Shown: positions 1-8,810 of the stretch, piece after piece
Layout of the letters: every line of letters begins with the position of its first letter
Numbering within the stretch: the stretch's first letter is position 1
Origin: Christiangramia gaetbulicola
GTDB taxonomy: Bacteria > Bacteroidota > Bacteroidia > Flavobacteriales > Flavobacteriaceae
DNA: 64,000 nucleotides
Assembly: GCF_003054225.1 (NCBI RefSeq)
Contig: NZ_QBKQ01000001.1
Span: forward strand, 1,364,001-1,428,000
Reading direction: 5' to 3'
The notes under the pieces: model-generated
Database searches by the model: none
Told to the model about the DNA's origin: nothing
The model's input: the letters and a program-made list of their open reading frames with translations, nothing else
Position numbers and translations under genes: made by a program

Positions 1-1835
1 TCCTGGTAGACCATAACACCATAAGTATCTTCCATGATCTTATACATGACGGGATGTGCCTGTTTTCTGAGTTCAGGATCACGATGCCTCTTTATAAATT
101 CTTCTTTCATCCCAGCGCTGGAAACGCCCGGCCTTATTACCGAGCTGGCCGCGACCAGGTTCATATAATTATCGGTTTGCAGCCTGGTGAGTAGTCCGCG
201 CATTGCCGGTGATTCTACATAAAAAACTCCCATACAGTCGCCAACCTTTAGAAGATCATTAATGGCTGGATCTTCCTTGAAGGTTTTTATGTTTTCAATG
301 TCTTCTATTTCCGCATCCGGCTGATTCTGTTTTATGATCTCGATGGCATCAGTGATCTTGGAGAGTCCACGCTGGGCCAGAATATCAAACTTATGGATAC
401 CTACATCCTCGGCGATGTTCATATCTATCTGGATCGTTTGAAAACCTTTGGGAGGCAGGAATGTACCGGCATAGTTGAAGACCGAATCGTTCAGAATAAG
501 GATTCCGCCGGAATGAACACTCAGGTAATTAGGGAAACCTTCAATAAGCCTGCTGTACCTGATCACCAGTTTTTCAAGATGATCCAGTTGTTTATATTCA
601 AAAAATCCCGAAGAAAGCTTATCGATATTTTCTTTAGGCAGACCAAAAACTTTTCCCAGTTCCCGGGCTACCGCTCTGCTTTTAAAAGTCACGTAAGTGC
701 CCATTAAAGCAGTGTTTTTATAGGTTCTGAAGATATAATCGGTCACATCGTTCCGGTCTTTCCAGGAAAAGTCGATATCAAAATCGGGAGGCGAGCTCCG
801 GTTAGGATTTATAAATCGTTCGAAATACAGGTCCAGTTCTATAGGGTCTACATTGGTGATGCCCAGAATATATGCAACGATGGAATTTGCCCCGCTGCCA
901 CGCCCTACAAAAGGATAATTCTTAGAGCGGGCATAATTAACGATGTCGAGATTGATCAAAAAGTATGAAACGAACCCGAGTTTTATAATGGTGTCGAGCT
1001 CTTTCTTTAATCTTAAATACACTTCCTCTTTTGTGTCCGGGTATTTTTCAGGTAGATTCTGATAACATAAATCAATAAGTTTTTTTTCATCTTCTTCCGG
1101 ACTTTCTCCTGCTACCAGTAGATTGCGATTCTGCCCACGGCCAAATTCGAAATCCACCTTACAGGAATCCATAAGGTCTTGAGTATTTTTCAGAATGTGG
1201 GGAAAATCTTCAAATTCTTTTCTGAGTTCGGTTTCCGGGATCATTTGATGAGAAAAAGAACCTTGCTGGGTTTCGGGAAGTTTACTTAGCAGAGTGTTAT
1301 TGTCAATTGCCCGCAGCAGGCGATGCGCGTTATAATCTTTTTTATTTCTGAAACTCACTGTTTGCAGAACCACCAGTTTATCTTCCAGTTTTCTATATGC
1401 CGAAAATTTTAATTTTCTCAGGTTGTCTATAGAAACCCCTATGAATTCATTGCTTCTGAAATCTGTCTTTTTCAGGGCTATTATTTTTTCAAACGGATAG
1501 ATAATAAAACAATCGGGCAGGAGCGGGGCTTCTGTTTCAAATTCTTTTTTTTGATGCAGGTGACTGGAAAGATGTGCATTGAGCTGTCGGAAACCATCAT
1601 TATTCCTGGCGATGCCAATATATTGCTGGGCTGCCCCATTTCTAAAATCGATCCCGACCAGTGTTTTGATATCGGTTTCCTTGTTTATTTTGATGAATTC
1701 CAGGCAGGCCGAGGTATTATTGATGTCGGTTACCGCGAGTCGTTTTACCCCGTTCTTTCGCGCAAGTTCACAGAGTTCCTGTACCGGAAATGTTCCGTAG
1801 CGTAAGGAGTAATATGTGTGACAGTTTAAGTACAA
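1..1835 (-). CDS. dnaE: DNA polymerase III alpha subunit, short DnaE of a mutagenesis cassette (partial)
   Basis: C-family DNA polymerase; its 3' end lies beyond the window, leaving about 611 codons. The N-terminus is a PHP domain (NCHTYYSLRYGTF near residues 3-16), and the catalytic motif PDFDIDF is at about residues 350-356. The last visible part, with TYGVMVYQE, matches the conserved palm/fingers region. There is no N-terminal exonuclease domain, unlike the second DnaE at 46023-50408. The start is TTG at 1835: no in-frame ATG precedes it and the PHP domain begins at once. It is the same-strand downstream neighbour of dinB, separated by 451 bp of repeats. DnaE plus DinB pairs without proofreading are typical of inducible translesion cassettes; that role is inferred here. 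Confidence 0.88.
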   Translation of the reverse strand, partial: MYLNCHTYYSLRYGTFPVQELCELARKNGVKRLAVTDINNTSACLEFIKINKETDIKTLVGIDFRNGAAQQYIGIARNNDGFRQLNAHLSSHLHQKKEFETEAPLLPDCFIIYPFEKIIALKKTDFRSNEFIGVSIDNLRKLKFSAYRKLEDKLVVLQTVSFRNKKDYNAHRLLRAIDNNTLLSKLPETQQGSFSHQMIPETELRKEFEDFPHILKNTQDLMDSCKVDFEFGRGQNRNLLVAGESPEEDEKKLIDLCYQNLPEKYPDTKEEVYLRLKKELDTIIKLGFVSYFLINLDIVNYARSKNYPFVGRGSGANSIVAYILGITNVDPIELDLYFERFINPNRSSPPDFDIDFSWKDRNDVTDYIFRTYKNTALMGTYVTFKSRAVARELGKVFGLPKENIDKLSSGFFEYKQLDHLEKLVIRYSRLIEGFPNYLSVHSGGILILNDSVFNYAGTFLPPKGFQTIQIDMNIAEDVGIHKFDILAQRGLSKITDAIEIIKQNQPDAEIEDIENIKTFKEDPAINDLLKVGDCMGVFYVESPAMRGLLTRLQTDNYMNLVAASSVIRPGVSSAGMKEEFIKRHRDPELRKQAHPVMYKIMEDTYGVMVYQ

Positions 1836-1889
1836 AGTTCAATTATCAATTTTTCATTCTTCATTTTTTACTTTTAATGAGGACGTCTG

Positions 1890-2205
1890 AAAAATTTTAT
1901 TCCGTCATGCTGAACTTGTTTAACTACGTTGAATCTTCGATTTCAGCATCTGTTGAGATCCTGAAACGAGTTTAGGGTAACGTCTCAGTTTTTTGTCATT
2001 GCGAACGTAGTGAAGCAATCTCTTTCGTTTCATATTTTAGTTTGAGGCTGCTTCTTTTCACCCTCAGTTATGTTTTTATTGTCATTCTGAACGCAGTAAG
2101 AATCTCTCTTAATCCGAATTTCTGTTATTTAGATTCTTCGCTTCATTGCATTCCGCTCTGAATGACAATGATATGTCATGCTGAGCGTAGTCGAAGCATC
2201 TCGTT
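1890..2205. repeat. cluster of intergenic palindromic repeats
   Basis: The 451-bp gap between dinB and the short dnaE holds no convincing gene. It carries at least four degenerate members of the dispersed repeat family seen elsewhere in this window: a CGTCATGCTGAACTTGTTT type near 1905, a GTCATTGCGAACGTAGTGAAG type near 1997, a GTCATTCTGAACGCAGT type near 2079, and a GTCATGCTGAGCGTAGTCG type near 2175. Each unit can fold back on its own complementary half. It is unclear whether the dinB transcript reads through to dnaE. Confidence 0.7.
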
Positions 2206-2286
2206 ATCCATTTTCAATTTTTCATTTTCAATTAAGCTTTCCGCTTCCCGCATCTGTTTATTGTTCATTGAGCATTTTTAATTGAT

Positions 2287-3507
2287 TTACAGTTTCCTAT
2301 GCGCCAGCACTACCGGAGGTTCTCCGTTGAACGGATTCCCCATTCTGCCGATCGTCTTTGCATCCATCGAAATGGCCCGCATCACACTATGTTCGCCAAA
2401 GCGCTTCTTGATCTTATCCAGCGAATTATAAAGATTCAGCATCTCTTCAGAATCATCAAAAAGGTTGATCTGGTAATGCCCGCCTACGAGTCCGCTGAAA
2501 CGAACGCCGATAAGCCTGATGAGTAATCGGCGGGTGTACAGCTGCCGGAATAACTCTTCAACTTTTGGAATAAGAATATGGTCGGCGCTGGTATAAGGGA
2601 TCTTCACCTGCTTGCTGTAAGTTTGAAAATCTGAATACCTGATCTTGACGCTTACATTAGAGGTAAGTTTATCTCCACGTCTTAATTGATAGGCGAGACT
2701 TTCGGCCATGGCAACGAGAGTACCGTGAAGTCTTATCATATCTATAGTATCCCGGTTAAAGGTACGCTCGGTAGAAATGGACTTTCGCTCGTGGAAAGGG
2801 ATGATGGGCGGATTATCAATTCCGTGGGCCCTTTTCCAGATGGTTCGCCCATTCTTGCCCAGAACGCTTTCCAGTACTTCTACGGGCATCTTTTGTATGG
2901 TCTCAATTCTTCGTACTCCCAGGTTAAGCAGTTTCTGAAAGGTCTTGTTCCCGATCATCGGGATCTTGTTAACCGCCAGTGGCGCCAGGAAGCTTTTTTC
3001 GGTACCGGCTTCTATGATCTTTTGTGCATAAGGTTTTCCCTCGCCGGTCGCGATCTTGGAAACCACTTTGTTTTGTGATAGTCCGAAAGAGATAGGCAAA
3101 TGTGTTTCTTTCAGAATGGTTTCCTGCAGTTCTTTCGCAAACTGGGTGATCCCGAAAAAACGATCCATCCCGGTGAGATCTGCGTAAAACTCATCTACAC
3201 TGGCCTTTTCAAAAGAGGGCACTTTACTACGAATGATCTCGGTGACTTCGTGAGAGAATTTGGTATAGGTGGAAGCATTCCCTTTGATAACCACAGACTG
3301 CGGACAAAGCTGCCTCGCTACTTTCATCGACATGCCCGAGTGTACGCCGAATTTCCGGGTTTCATAACTGCAGGCTGCTACCACACCACGGTCTCCCAGC
3401 CCGCCTACGATAAGCGGTTTGTTATTTAATTTTGAATCTAAACGTCTTTCTGCCGAAACAAAAAAGGTATCCAGATCCAGGTGAATAATAGACTTTACGT
3501 TTTTCAT
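2287..3507 (-). CDS. dinB: DNA polymerase IV (Y-family translesion polymerase)
   Basis: Y-family polymerase of 406 residues, a normal length for DinB. Catalytic acids are visible in HLDLDTFF (D11 and D13) and SVDEFYAD (D105, E106). The little-finger domain follows, with NRDTIDMIRLHGTL and NVSVKIRYSDF. The ATG at 3507 begins immediately before the conserved first strand (SIIHLDLD). It lies upstream of the short dnaE in the same direction, forming a probable translesion cassette. In many flavobacteria an XRE/S24 LexA-like regulator accompanies this pair, but none is present here. Regulation may instead act through the three phased palindromes that begin 6 bp upstream of the ATG. Confidence 0.93.
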   Translation of the reverse strand: MKNVKSIIHLDLDTFFVSAERRLDSKLNNKPLIVGGLGDRGVVAACSYETRKFGVHSGMSMKVARQLCPQSVVIKGNASTYTKFSHEVTEIIRSKVPSFEKASVDEFYADLTGMDRFFGITQFAKELQETILKETHLPISFGLSQNKVVSKIATGEGKPYAQKIIEAGTEKSFLAPLAVNKIPMIGNKTFQKLLNLGVRRIETIQKMPVEVLESVLGKNGRTIWKRAHGIDNPPIIPFHERKSISTERTFNRDTIDMIRLHGTLVAMAESLAYQLRRGDKLTSNVSVKIRYSDFQTYSKQVKIPYTSADHILIPKVEELFRQLYTRRLLIRLIGVRFSGLVGGHYQINLFDDSEEMLNLYNSLDKIKKRFGEHSVMRAISMDAKTIGRMGNPFNGEPPVVLAHRKL

Positions 3508-3512
3508 AAATA

Positions 3513-3561
3513 GGAATAATTCCTTTTAATTGGAAATATTCCAAAATTATGAAATTATTCC
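3513..3561. promoter_or_regulatory. three 11-bp palindromic boxes at exact 19-bp spacing
   Basis: In the dinB/NUDIX divergent gap, GGAATAATTCC (3513-3523), GGAAATATTCC (3532-3542) and GAAATTATTCC (3551-3561) start exactly 19 bp apart. The consensus is GGAAT-N-ATTCC: the first box is a perfect palindrome about its centre and the other two have one mismatch each. A weaker TGAAATATTCA lies at 3608-3618, also on the 19-bp grid (four steps after the second box). The first box is only 6 bp from the dinB ATG, so a bound protein would block initiation. The sequence shows the array; an operator role is inferred. Confidence 0.6.
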
Positions 3562-3659
3562 GGATGAAGATGTGGAGGGAGCGTTAAAAAGTAAATTAGA
3601 TTGGGAGTGAAATATTCAATTAAACATGTAATTTTATTAAGAACAATAATTTATATCAA

Positions 3660-4049
3660 TTGATTCAAGTTACATGTGCTCTTATTGAAAATAAGCAAAG
3701 AGTATTATGTGCTCAGCGGAGCGCAAAAATGAGCCTTCCTTTAAAATGGGAATTCCCTGGAGGGAAACTTGAAAAAGGAGAAACCCTGGAAGACTGTTTA
3801 AAAAGAGAAATAAAAGAGGAACTTGGATTAAGTATAGAAATCCTAGAGCGACTTCCCTCTAACACGCATAAATACTCCGATAAAAAAATTATTGAACTTA
3901 TTCCATTTCGTTGTTCCCTACAAACCTCAGAAATCGATTTAAAAGAACATTCTAAAATAGAATGGGCAAGTGTTTCCCAATTAGAAAGTTTTGATTGGGC
4001 AGAAGCCGATATTCCAATCGTACAACATTATATACAGAATTTTAAATGA
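3660..4049 (+). CDS. NUDIX hydrolase, MutT-type
   Basis: A 129-residue NUDIX protein with a perfect Nudix box, GKLEKGE then REIKEELGL (pattern Gx5Ex7REUxEExGU) at about residues 36-58. The family cleaves nucleoside diphosphate linkages, and the MutT branch removes 8-oxo-dGTP. The start is TTG at 3660, immediately before the first strand IQVTCALI; no ATG is available. Its stop overlaps the ATG of the helicase gene (ATGA at 4046-4049), so the two are translationally coupled. Pairing with a nuclease-helicase suggests nucleotide sanitation or a signal-nucleotide role inside that system, rather than stand-alone housekeeping MutT. Confidence 0.9.
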   Translation: MIQVTCALIENKQRVLCAQRSAKMSLPLKWEFPGGKLEKGETLEDCLKREIKEELGLSIEILERLPSNTHKYSDKKIIELIPFRCSLQTSEIDLKEHSKIEWASVSQLESFDWAEADIPIVQHYIQNFK

Positions 4050-7000
4050 GTTTTGAAACAGGTCTTTACGAACAGTTAATAAATAAACTTGTCACGAATA
4101 AACTAGATTCTCTTGATTGTCAAAAGTTTCATATTAGTGAAACCCCTTTAGATAAGGAAGAAGCATCTCAGTACTTAAGTCTTTATTTGGCAGAAACTAT
4201 TAAATATGCTTTAAATGAAATTAAAGAAAAAGATAGACCTATAAAGCAAATTGAAATTTCGAACAAGATTATTACGTTATTGGCCAAAGAGCTTAAAAAC
4301 TTAGATTTAACTGAAAATCTAATTGAAAACGAAGGTAGGATATTAGAAGCGGTCTTTTCTAAATCAAACTTTCCTTATTCAAATTTAAAAGATCGCTTAA
4401 AGGAAATAACACCTTATACTCGTCTTAGTCAAAGCGAACTATTTACTGGAAATAATACTGGGATTTCATTGGAGAGTGAGATTAAAAAGGAAATTCTTTC
4501 TGCCGATGAAATTTGTTGGCTTGTCTCTTTTATTAAATATTCTGGAATTCGAATATTTATAAAGGAATTAGAAGAATTTACTAAAAGTGGTAAGAAATTA
4601 AAAATCATCACCACTTCTTATATGGGAGCGACAGATGCTAAAGCTGTTGAATATTTAGCTTCCTTACCAAACACCGAAATCAAAGTTTCTTATAATGTAG
4701 AGCATGAAAGATTACATGCTAAAGCATATCTGTTCTTAAGAAATTCCGGATTTCATACTGGTTACATTGGCTCTTCCAACCTCTCTCGTTCAGCATTAAC
4801 TAATGGATTAGAATGGAATTTGAAAGTAACAACTCAAGAGATTGGCCATATCATAGATAAATTCCAAAAAACCTTTGAAACCTATTGGGAGGATCCCGAA
4901 TTTGAATATTACGAAAAGGGAAAAGATAGAGCTAAACTTATAAGCTCTTTGAAAAGGCAAAGCAGTCAAGGAATCAATCAAATTACTACCTTTTTTGACC
5001 TCAAACCATATCCATATCAGGAGGAAATTCTTTCTAAGCTAGATTCAGAAAGGATTATTCATAATCGAAATAAGAATTTATTGGTCGCTGCAACAGGAAC
5101 TGGTAAAACGGTGATATCAGCATTCGATTTTCAGCGTTTTAAAAAATCTAACCCCAGCCCAAAATTTTTGTTTGTTGCCCACAGAAAAGAAATTCTGGAA
5201 CAAGCACAAAAAACATTTCAACATGTTTTGCGTGACTCTAATTTTGGAGAACTTTGGGTTGGAGGTTATGAACCTGAAAAATATGACCAGCTTTTTGCCT
5301 CTGTTCAAACCTTGAATAATCGGCTTAAGAATTTACCATTAACGGAAGATTTTTTTGATTATATCATAGTAGATGAAGTTCATCATATAAAGGCCGATAG
5401 CTATAGGCCAATTTTGAAAAGATTCAATCCTAAAATTTTATTAGGCCTCACAGCAACTCCCGAAAGAATGGACGGTGGAGATATAACTGAAGATTTTCAT
5501 AATAAAATTGCTGCAGAAATAAGACTTCCTGAAGCCTTAAATCGTAAACTACTTTCTCCTTTTCAATATTTTGCTTTATCAGATTCTATTGATTTGACCA
5601 ATGTGAGTTGGAAAAATGGTAAATATGAGATTAAAGAATTAACCAAGCTATATACCGAAAATGATAGAAGAGTAGGAGATATACTTAAAAATTGTGAAGA
5701 TTATCTTACTGACGTGAATGATGTTCAGGCGTTAGGGTTTTGTGTGAGCCAAGAACATGCAAAATATATGGCAAGTAAATTTAATCTTGCTGGATTAAAA
5801 GCAGATTATCTAATTAGCGGGAACAGCTCTGACAGATCTATTTTGAGAAATCGTCTCGGTAAAAAAGATATCAATTATTTATTCGTTGTTGATATATTCA
5901 ACGAAGGCGTAGATATACCAGAAATAGACACTATTTTATTCCTTCGTCCAACAGAAAGTTTAACAATCTTTCTACAGCAACTCGGTAGAGGACTGCGTCT
6001 TGCTGAAAATAAAGATTGTTTAACCGTGCTTGATTTCGTAGGAAATGCAAGACCGGAATATGACTTTGAGCATAAATTCAGAGCTCTAATTGGAAAAACT
6101 CATACCTCTGTAATTAAAGAAATTGAAGATGAATTTCCTCACCTTCCACTAGGTTGTTCTATCGTATTAGAGAAAAAGGCCAAAGAAATAATTCTAAAAA
6201 ACATAAGAGAGGCGACTGAATTTAGGAGACCACAACTTGTCCAAAAGATTCAAAATTTCAAGCATTATTCTACTAGACCTCTAAACCTCGCTAACTTTTT
6301 GGAATTTCATCATTTGAATATTGAACAAGTTTATAAAAAAGGAAGTTGGAGTAGACTTTGTGCTGAAGCTGGGGTAATAGAGGATTTTTCAGAACCTAAT
6401 GAAAAGGAGCTGTCTAATTTTATAAGTAATAGGTTGATAAGTTGCAATTCTGTTAGCTATCTCAATTATATCAAACGCCTATGTGAAACCAATTTTGAAA
6501 TTTCTGAAAATTCAGATATTGGTAGGCTCAAAGCATTAATGTTTCATTATGATGTATGGCAAAAGTCAGGTCCAGATTGTGGATTTAAAAGTTTACAAGA
6601 AAGTTTAAAGCAAATTGCGAGGAATCCGGTGATGAGAAATGAAATAATGGAAGTGGTGAAGTATACAATTGAAGAAATTGACTTTGTGGAAAAATCTGTT
6701 GAGCTCGAGTTTGACTTTCCACTAAAAATCTATAGCCGATATAATCGAAATCAAATTCTTGTTGCGATTAGAAGACATAAATTTGAAAAGGCTAAGCCTA
6801 GTCGTGAGGGATCTTCTTATGAAAAATCTATAAATACTGAAGCCTTATTTGTGACATTGAAAAAATCTGATAAGGAATATTCTCCAACTACTATGTATGA
6901 AGATTATGCCTTAAATAAACATCTTTTTCATTGGCAAACTCAAAACAGCGCTTCCCCAAACACTCCAAAAGGACAGGCATATATAAATAGTGAAAAGAAT

Positions 7001-7183
7001 GTTTTGCTTTTTGTAAGAGAACAAAATAAAGATGAATACGGTTTTACGATGGGTTACGTATTTTTAGGTAAAGTCGAGTTTCAGAAATATTCGGGGGAAA
7101 AACCTATGAATATAGAATGGAAATTAAAAGAACCTATGCCACCCTATATCCTGAAGGAAAGTCAAAAATTGGCGGTTGGATAA
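4046..7183 (+). CDS. PLD-nuclease / DEAH-box helicase / DUF3427 protein
   Basis: A 1045-residue multidomain protein. Residues about 130-290 form a phospholipase D-like nuclease domain with HAK (H224, K226) and GSSNLS (242-247). A superfamily-2 helicase core follows, with Walker A GTGKT near 350, DEVH at 443-446, LTATPERMDG near 470 and motif VI QQLGRGLR at 644-651. The C-terminal part, ending LFVREQNKDEYGFTMGYVFLG, resembles DUF3427. Only one HxK is evident, so the PLD domain would have to dimerise, as single-motif PLD nucleases do. The gene is visibly more A+T-rich than the housekeeping genes around it, suggesting transfer. It is coupled to the NUDIX gene. The activity is expected to be ATP-driven DNA translocation with cleavage; a defence or repair role is inference. 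Confidence 0.9.
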   Translation: MSFETGLYEQLINKLVTNKLDSLDCQKFHISETPLDKEEASQYLSLYLAETIKYALNEIKEKDRPIKQIEISNKIITLLAKELKNLDLTENLIENEGRILEAVFSKSNFPYSNLKDRLKEITPYTRLSQSELFTGNNTGISLESEIKKEILSADEICWLVSFIKYSGIRIFIKELEEFTKSGKKLKIITTSYMGATDAKAVEYLASLPNTEIKVSYNVEHERLHAKAYLFLRNSGFHTGYIGSSNLSRSALTNGLEWNLKVTTQEIGHIIDKFQKTFETYWEDPEFEYYEKGKDRAKLISSLKRQSSQGINQITTFFDLKPYPYQEEILSKLDSERIIHNRNKNLLVAATGTGKTVISAFDFQRFKKSNPSPKFLFVAHRKEILEQAQKTFQHVLRDSNFGELWVGGYEPEKYDQLFASVQTLNNRLKNLPLTEDFFDYIIVDEVHHIKADSYRPILKRFNPKILLGLTATPERMDGGDITEDFHNKIAAEIRLPEALNRKLLSPFQYFALSDSIDLTNVSWKNGKYEIKELTKLYTENDRRVGDILKNCEDYLTDVNDVQALGFCVSQEHAKYMASKFNLAGLKADYLISGNSSDRSILRNRLGKKDINYLFVVDIFNEGVDIPEIDTILFLRPTESLTIFLQQLGRGLRLAENKDCLTVLDFVGNARPEYDFEHKFRALIGKTHTSVIKEIEDEFPHLPLGCSIVLEKKAKEIILKNIREATEFRRPQLVQKIQNFKHYSTRPLNLANFLEFHHLNIEQVYKKGSWSRLCAEAGVIEDFSEPNEKELSNFISNRLISCNSVSYLNYIKRLCETNFEISENSDIGRLKALMFHYDVWQKSGPDCGFKSLQESLKQIARNPVMRNEIMEVVKYTIEEIDFVEKSVELEFDFPLKIYSRYNRNQILVAIRRHKFEKAKPSREGSSYEKSINTEALFVTLKKSDKEYSPTTMYEDYALNKHLFHWQTQNSASPNTPKGQAYINSEKNVLLFVREQNKDEYGFTMGYVFLGKVEFQKYSGEKPMNIEWKLKEPMPPYILKESQKLAVG

Positions 7184-7249
7184 AAAAGAATAATATCACG
7201 ATAAGTTTTTTTTCGTACCTTAATTGTTCTAACCAAAAACCAAAATATT

Positions 7250-7483
7250 ATGAAAGGTTCTTCAGGTAAACGCAGGTTGGTAAAGAAATACGTATCAGAA
7301 TTTATATTTTCAGAAAAGACGAGGTTCGTGCTGGATGGCACTAATTATCAGTTTTCTACTGATGAACCCGCTGGAAAATTTATAAAATTTCGCTTCGAAA
7401 GAGGTCCGCGTAAGAAAAAACGGAAACTAGTTTTTAAATGTATCTATAAAATGATGAAGAACTTTCAAACTTCATTGAACTAA
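7250..7483 (+). CDS. small basic hypothetical protein
   Basis: A 77-residue, strongly basic protein (KRRLVKK near the start, RGPRKKKRK near residue 55) with no signal peptide or membrane segment. I do not recognise a family. It follows the helicase by 66 bp and is closed by a perfect palindromic terminator, so it could be the third cistron of the NUDIX-helicase operon or a separate small gene. A TACCTTAA sequence about 30 bp upstream is only a weak match to the flavobacterial -7 element. Base use is similar to the helicase. A nucleic-acid-binding role is possible from charge alone. Confidence 0.55.
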   Translation: MKGSSGKRRLVKKYVSEFIFSEKTRFVLDGTNYQFSTDEPAGKFIKFRFERGPRKKKRKLVFKCIYKMMKNFQTSLN

Positions 7484-7515
7484 AAAAAAGCTCTTTCGAT
7501 CGAAAGAGCTTTTTT
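7484..7515. terminator. bidirectional intrinsic terminator
   Basis: A 32-bp perfect palindrome whose core is AGCTCTTTCGATCGAAAGAGCT, flanked by A and T runs on both sides. It lies between the convergent ends of the small basic gene and the NTF2-like lipoprotein gene and can serve both. Confidence 0.9.
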
Positions 7516-7533
7516 ATTCCTCATAATATTATT

Positions 7534-8010
7534 TTATTCTGTAGCCGTCGTATCCGGCTCCTTATCTGTGATATTCATCACTTGCATTTTCCAGTCGTTG
7601 TTGGTTTTTTTCCAGATGAAGGTATAGGTGCCTTCATAGGTCGTATTTAAACTGTCATTTTTTATTCCATGACTGTAGGTGCCGGCTTCATAGGCGATAT
7701 CATTACTAGTATATTCAACTTTGGCGTTTGTTCTAAGGTCTTTCATCATTGGTGCCGCGTTGTTATACCAGGAACGGATGCTATCTGCATTCATACTCTG
7801 ACCCTGCATAAAAAGAACTGCATCTTTAGAAGTAAGTGTGTCTAATTCCTGTGGATTATTACGGTTCCAGGCATCGATCCACTGTTTGTTAGCTTCAGAT
7901 GGAGCACGAACTTCGGCCTGCTCAGTCGTCTCAACTGTTTCTTTTTTTCCTTCGTTACAACTACTAAAGAGAAGAAGGGCAAAAACGGGCAAAATTTTCA
8001 TTAATTTCAT
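7534..8010 (-). CDS. NTF2/SnoaL-like lipoprotein
   Basis: A lipoprotein of 158 residues from the ATG at 8010. An upstream in-frame ATG at 8046 would add 12 residues ahead of the signal peptide and is not preferred. The signal sequence MKLMKILPVFALLLFSSC ends in a lipobox with Cys18, followed by an acidic linker. The remainder (SEANKQWIDAWNRNNPQELDTL, then DAVLFMQGQ, and a final TFIWKKTNNDWKMQVMNIT) has the helix-then-curved-sheet pattern of DUF4440/SnoaL-like proteins. No catalytic role can be assigned. It is transcribed alone and converges on the terminator at 7484-7515. Confidence 0.8.
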   Translation of the reverse strand: MKLMKILPVFALLLFSSCNEGKKETVETTEQAEVRAPSEANKQWIDAWNRNNPQELDTLTSKDAVLFMQGQSMNADSIRSWYNNAAPMMKDLRTNAKVEYTSNDIAYEAGTYSHGIKNDSLNTTYEGTYTFIWKKTNNDWKMQVMNITDKEPDTTATE

Positions 8011-8164
8011 ACTGGTTGGTTTTAGATTATCTGATAATTTACTCAAAAACCTGTAATCCAGTAAAATATGTTCGATTTTTCAGGTTAAAGGAAAGTATTA
8101 GGGGTTTAATGGTTAACTGAATGACCATCAATTTTTAAGTAAATTTAGGTATAACAAATTAGTC

Positions 8165-8788
8165 ATGGATTTTAGAATTGTAGTCTTCGGAATTTCATTT
8201 TTACTTTTTTCATGTGTCCAATCCCAGGAACAAAATAAACCCAGACTGGTAGGAGGGCCTTGCGAAGGCTGTGAAGCAGTATTTGAATATGGAGACCGGG
8301 ATCTGAAACCGGTGGATACACTTCCGGAATTCGCTTCCGCAGAAAATAAACTGAAGATCACCGGAACTATTTATGAAGCTGATGGTGAAACGCCTGCTGA
8401 AAATGTGGTGCTGTATATTCATCATACCAATGCAGAGGGAATTTATCCAACCAAAGGCGATGAGAAAGGCTGGGCGAAACGGCATGGGTATTTAAGAGGC
8501 TGGATCAAAACGGGTAAGGATGGGCGCTATACTTTTTATACCCAGGTGCCGGGAAGCTACCCCGATGGAACAAATCCGGCGCATATCCACCCGATCATTA
8601 TGGAACCTTATGGGAAATATTATTATTTGTCTGCTTATTTTTTTAAAGGCGATCCATTGTTGACCGAAGATCATATGGAAGATCCTCCACGTGGAAGTGA
8701 TGGTGTTGTAAACCTAAAGGAGAACGATGGAATGGCTCTTATTGAAAGGGATTTTATTCTGGGTAAGGGAGTGCCTGATCATCAATAA
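8165..8788 (+). CDS. intradiol ring-cleavage dioxygenase-like lipoprotein
   Basis: A 207-residue protein with a lipoprotein signal (ISFLLFSC, Cys17). The fold is that of intradiol dioxygenases: GTIYEADGETPAENVVLYIHHTNAEG, then RGWIKTGKDGRYTFYTQVPGSY, then PAHIHPIIMEP. The HIH and the tyrosines near YTFYTQVPGSYP correspond to the iron-ligand region of protocatechuate 3,4-dioxygenase (two Tyr, two His). Cytoplasmic catechol enzymes lack a lipid anchor, so this envelope-located version may act on other aromatic substrates or be structural. It is monocistronic, divergent from the NTF2-like lipoprotein. Confidence 0.82.
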   Translation: MDFRIVVFGISFLLFSCVQSQEQNKPRLVGGPCEGCEAVFEYGDRDLKPVDTLPEFASAENKLKITGTIYEADGETPAENVVLYIHHTNAEGIYPTKGDEKGWAKRHGYLRGWIKTGKDGRYTFYTQVPGSYPDGTNPAHIHPIIMEPYGKYYYLSAYFFKGDPLLTEDHMEDPPRGSDGVVNLKENDGMALIERDFILGKGVPDHQ

Positions 8789-8810
8789 AAAATCCGTTTA
8801 AAATTTTCAA

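Noticed and set aside
1551-1805. Plus-strand ORFs of 84 and 73 residues antisense to the short dnaE
   Set aside because: They lie wholly inside the coding frame of the polymerase, which shows clear PHP-domain sequence on the minus strand.
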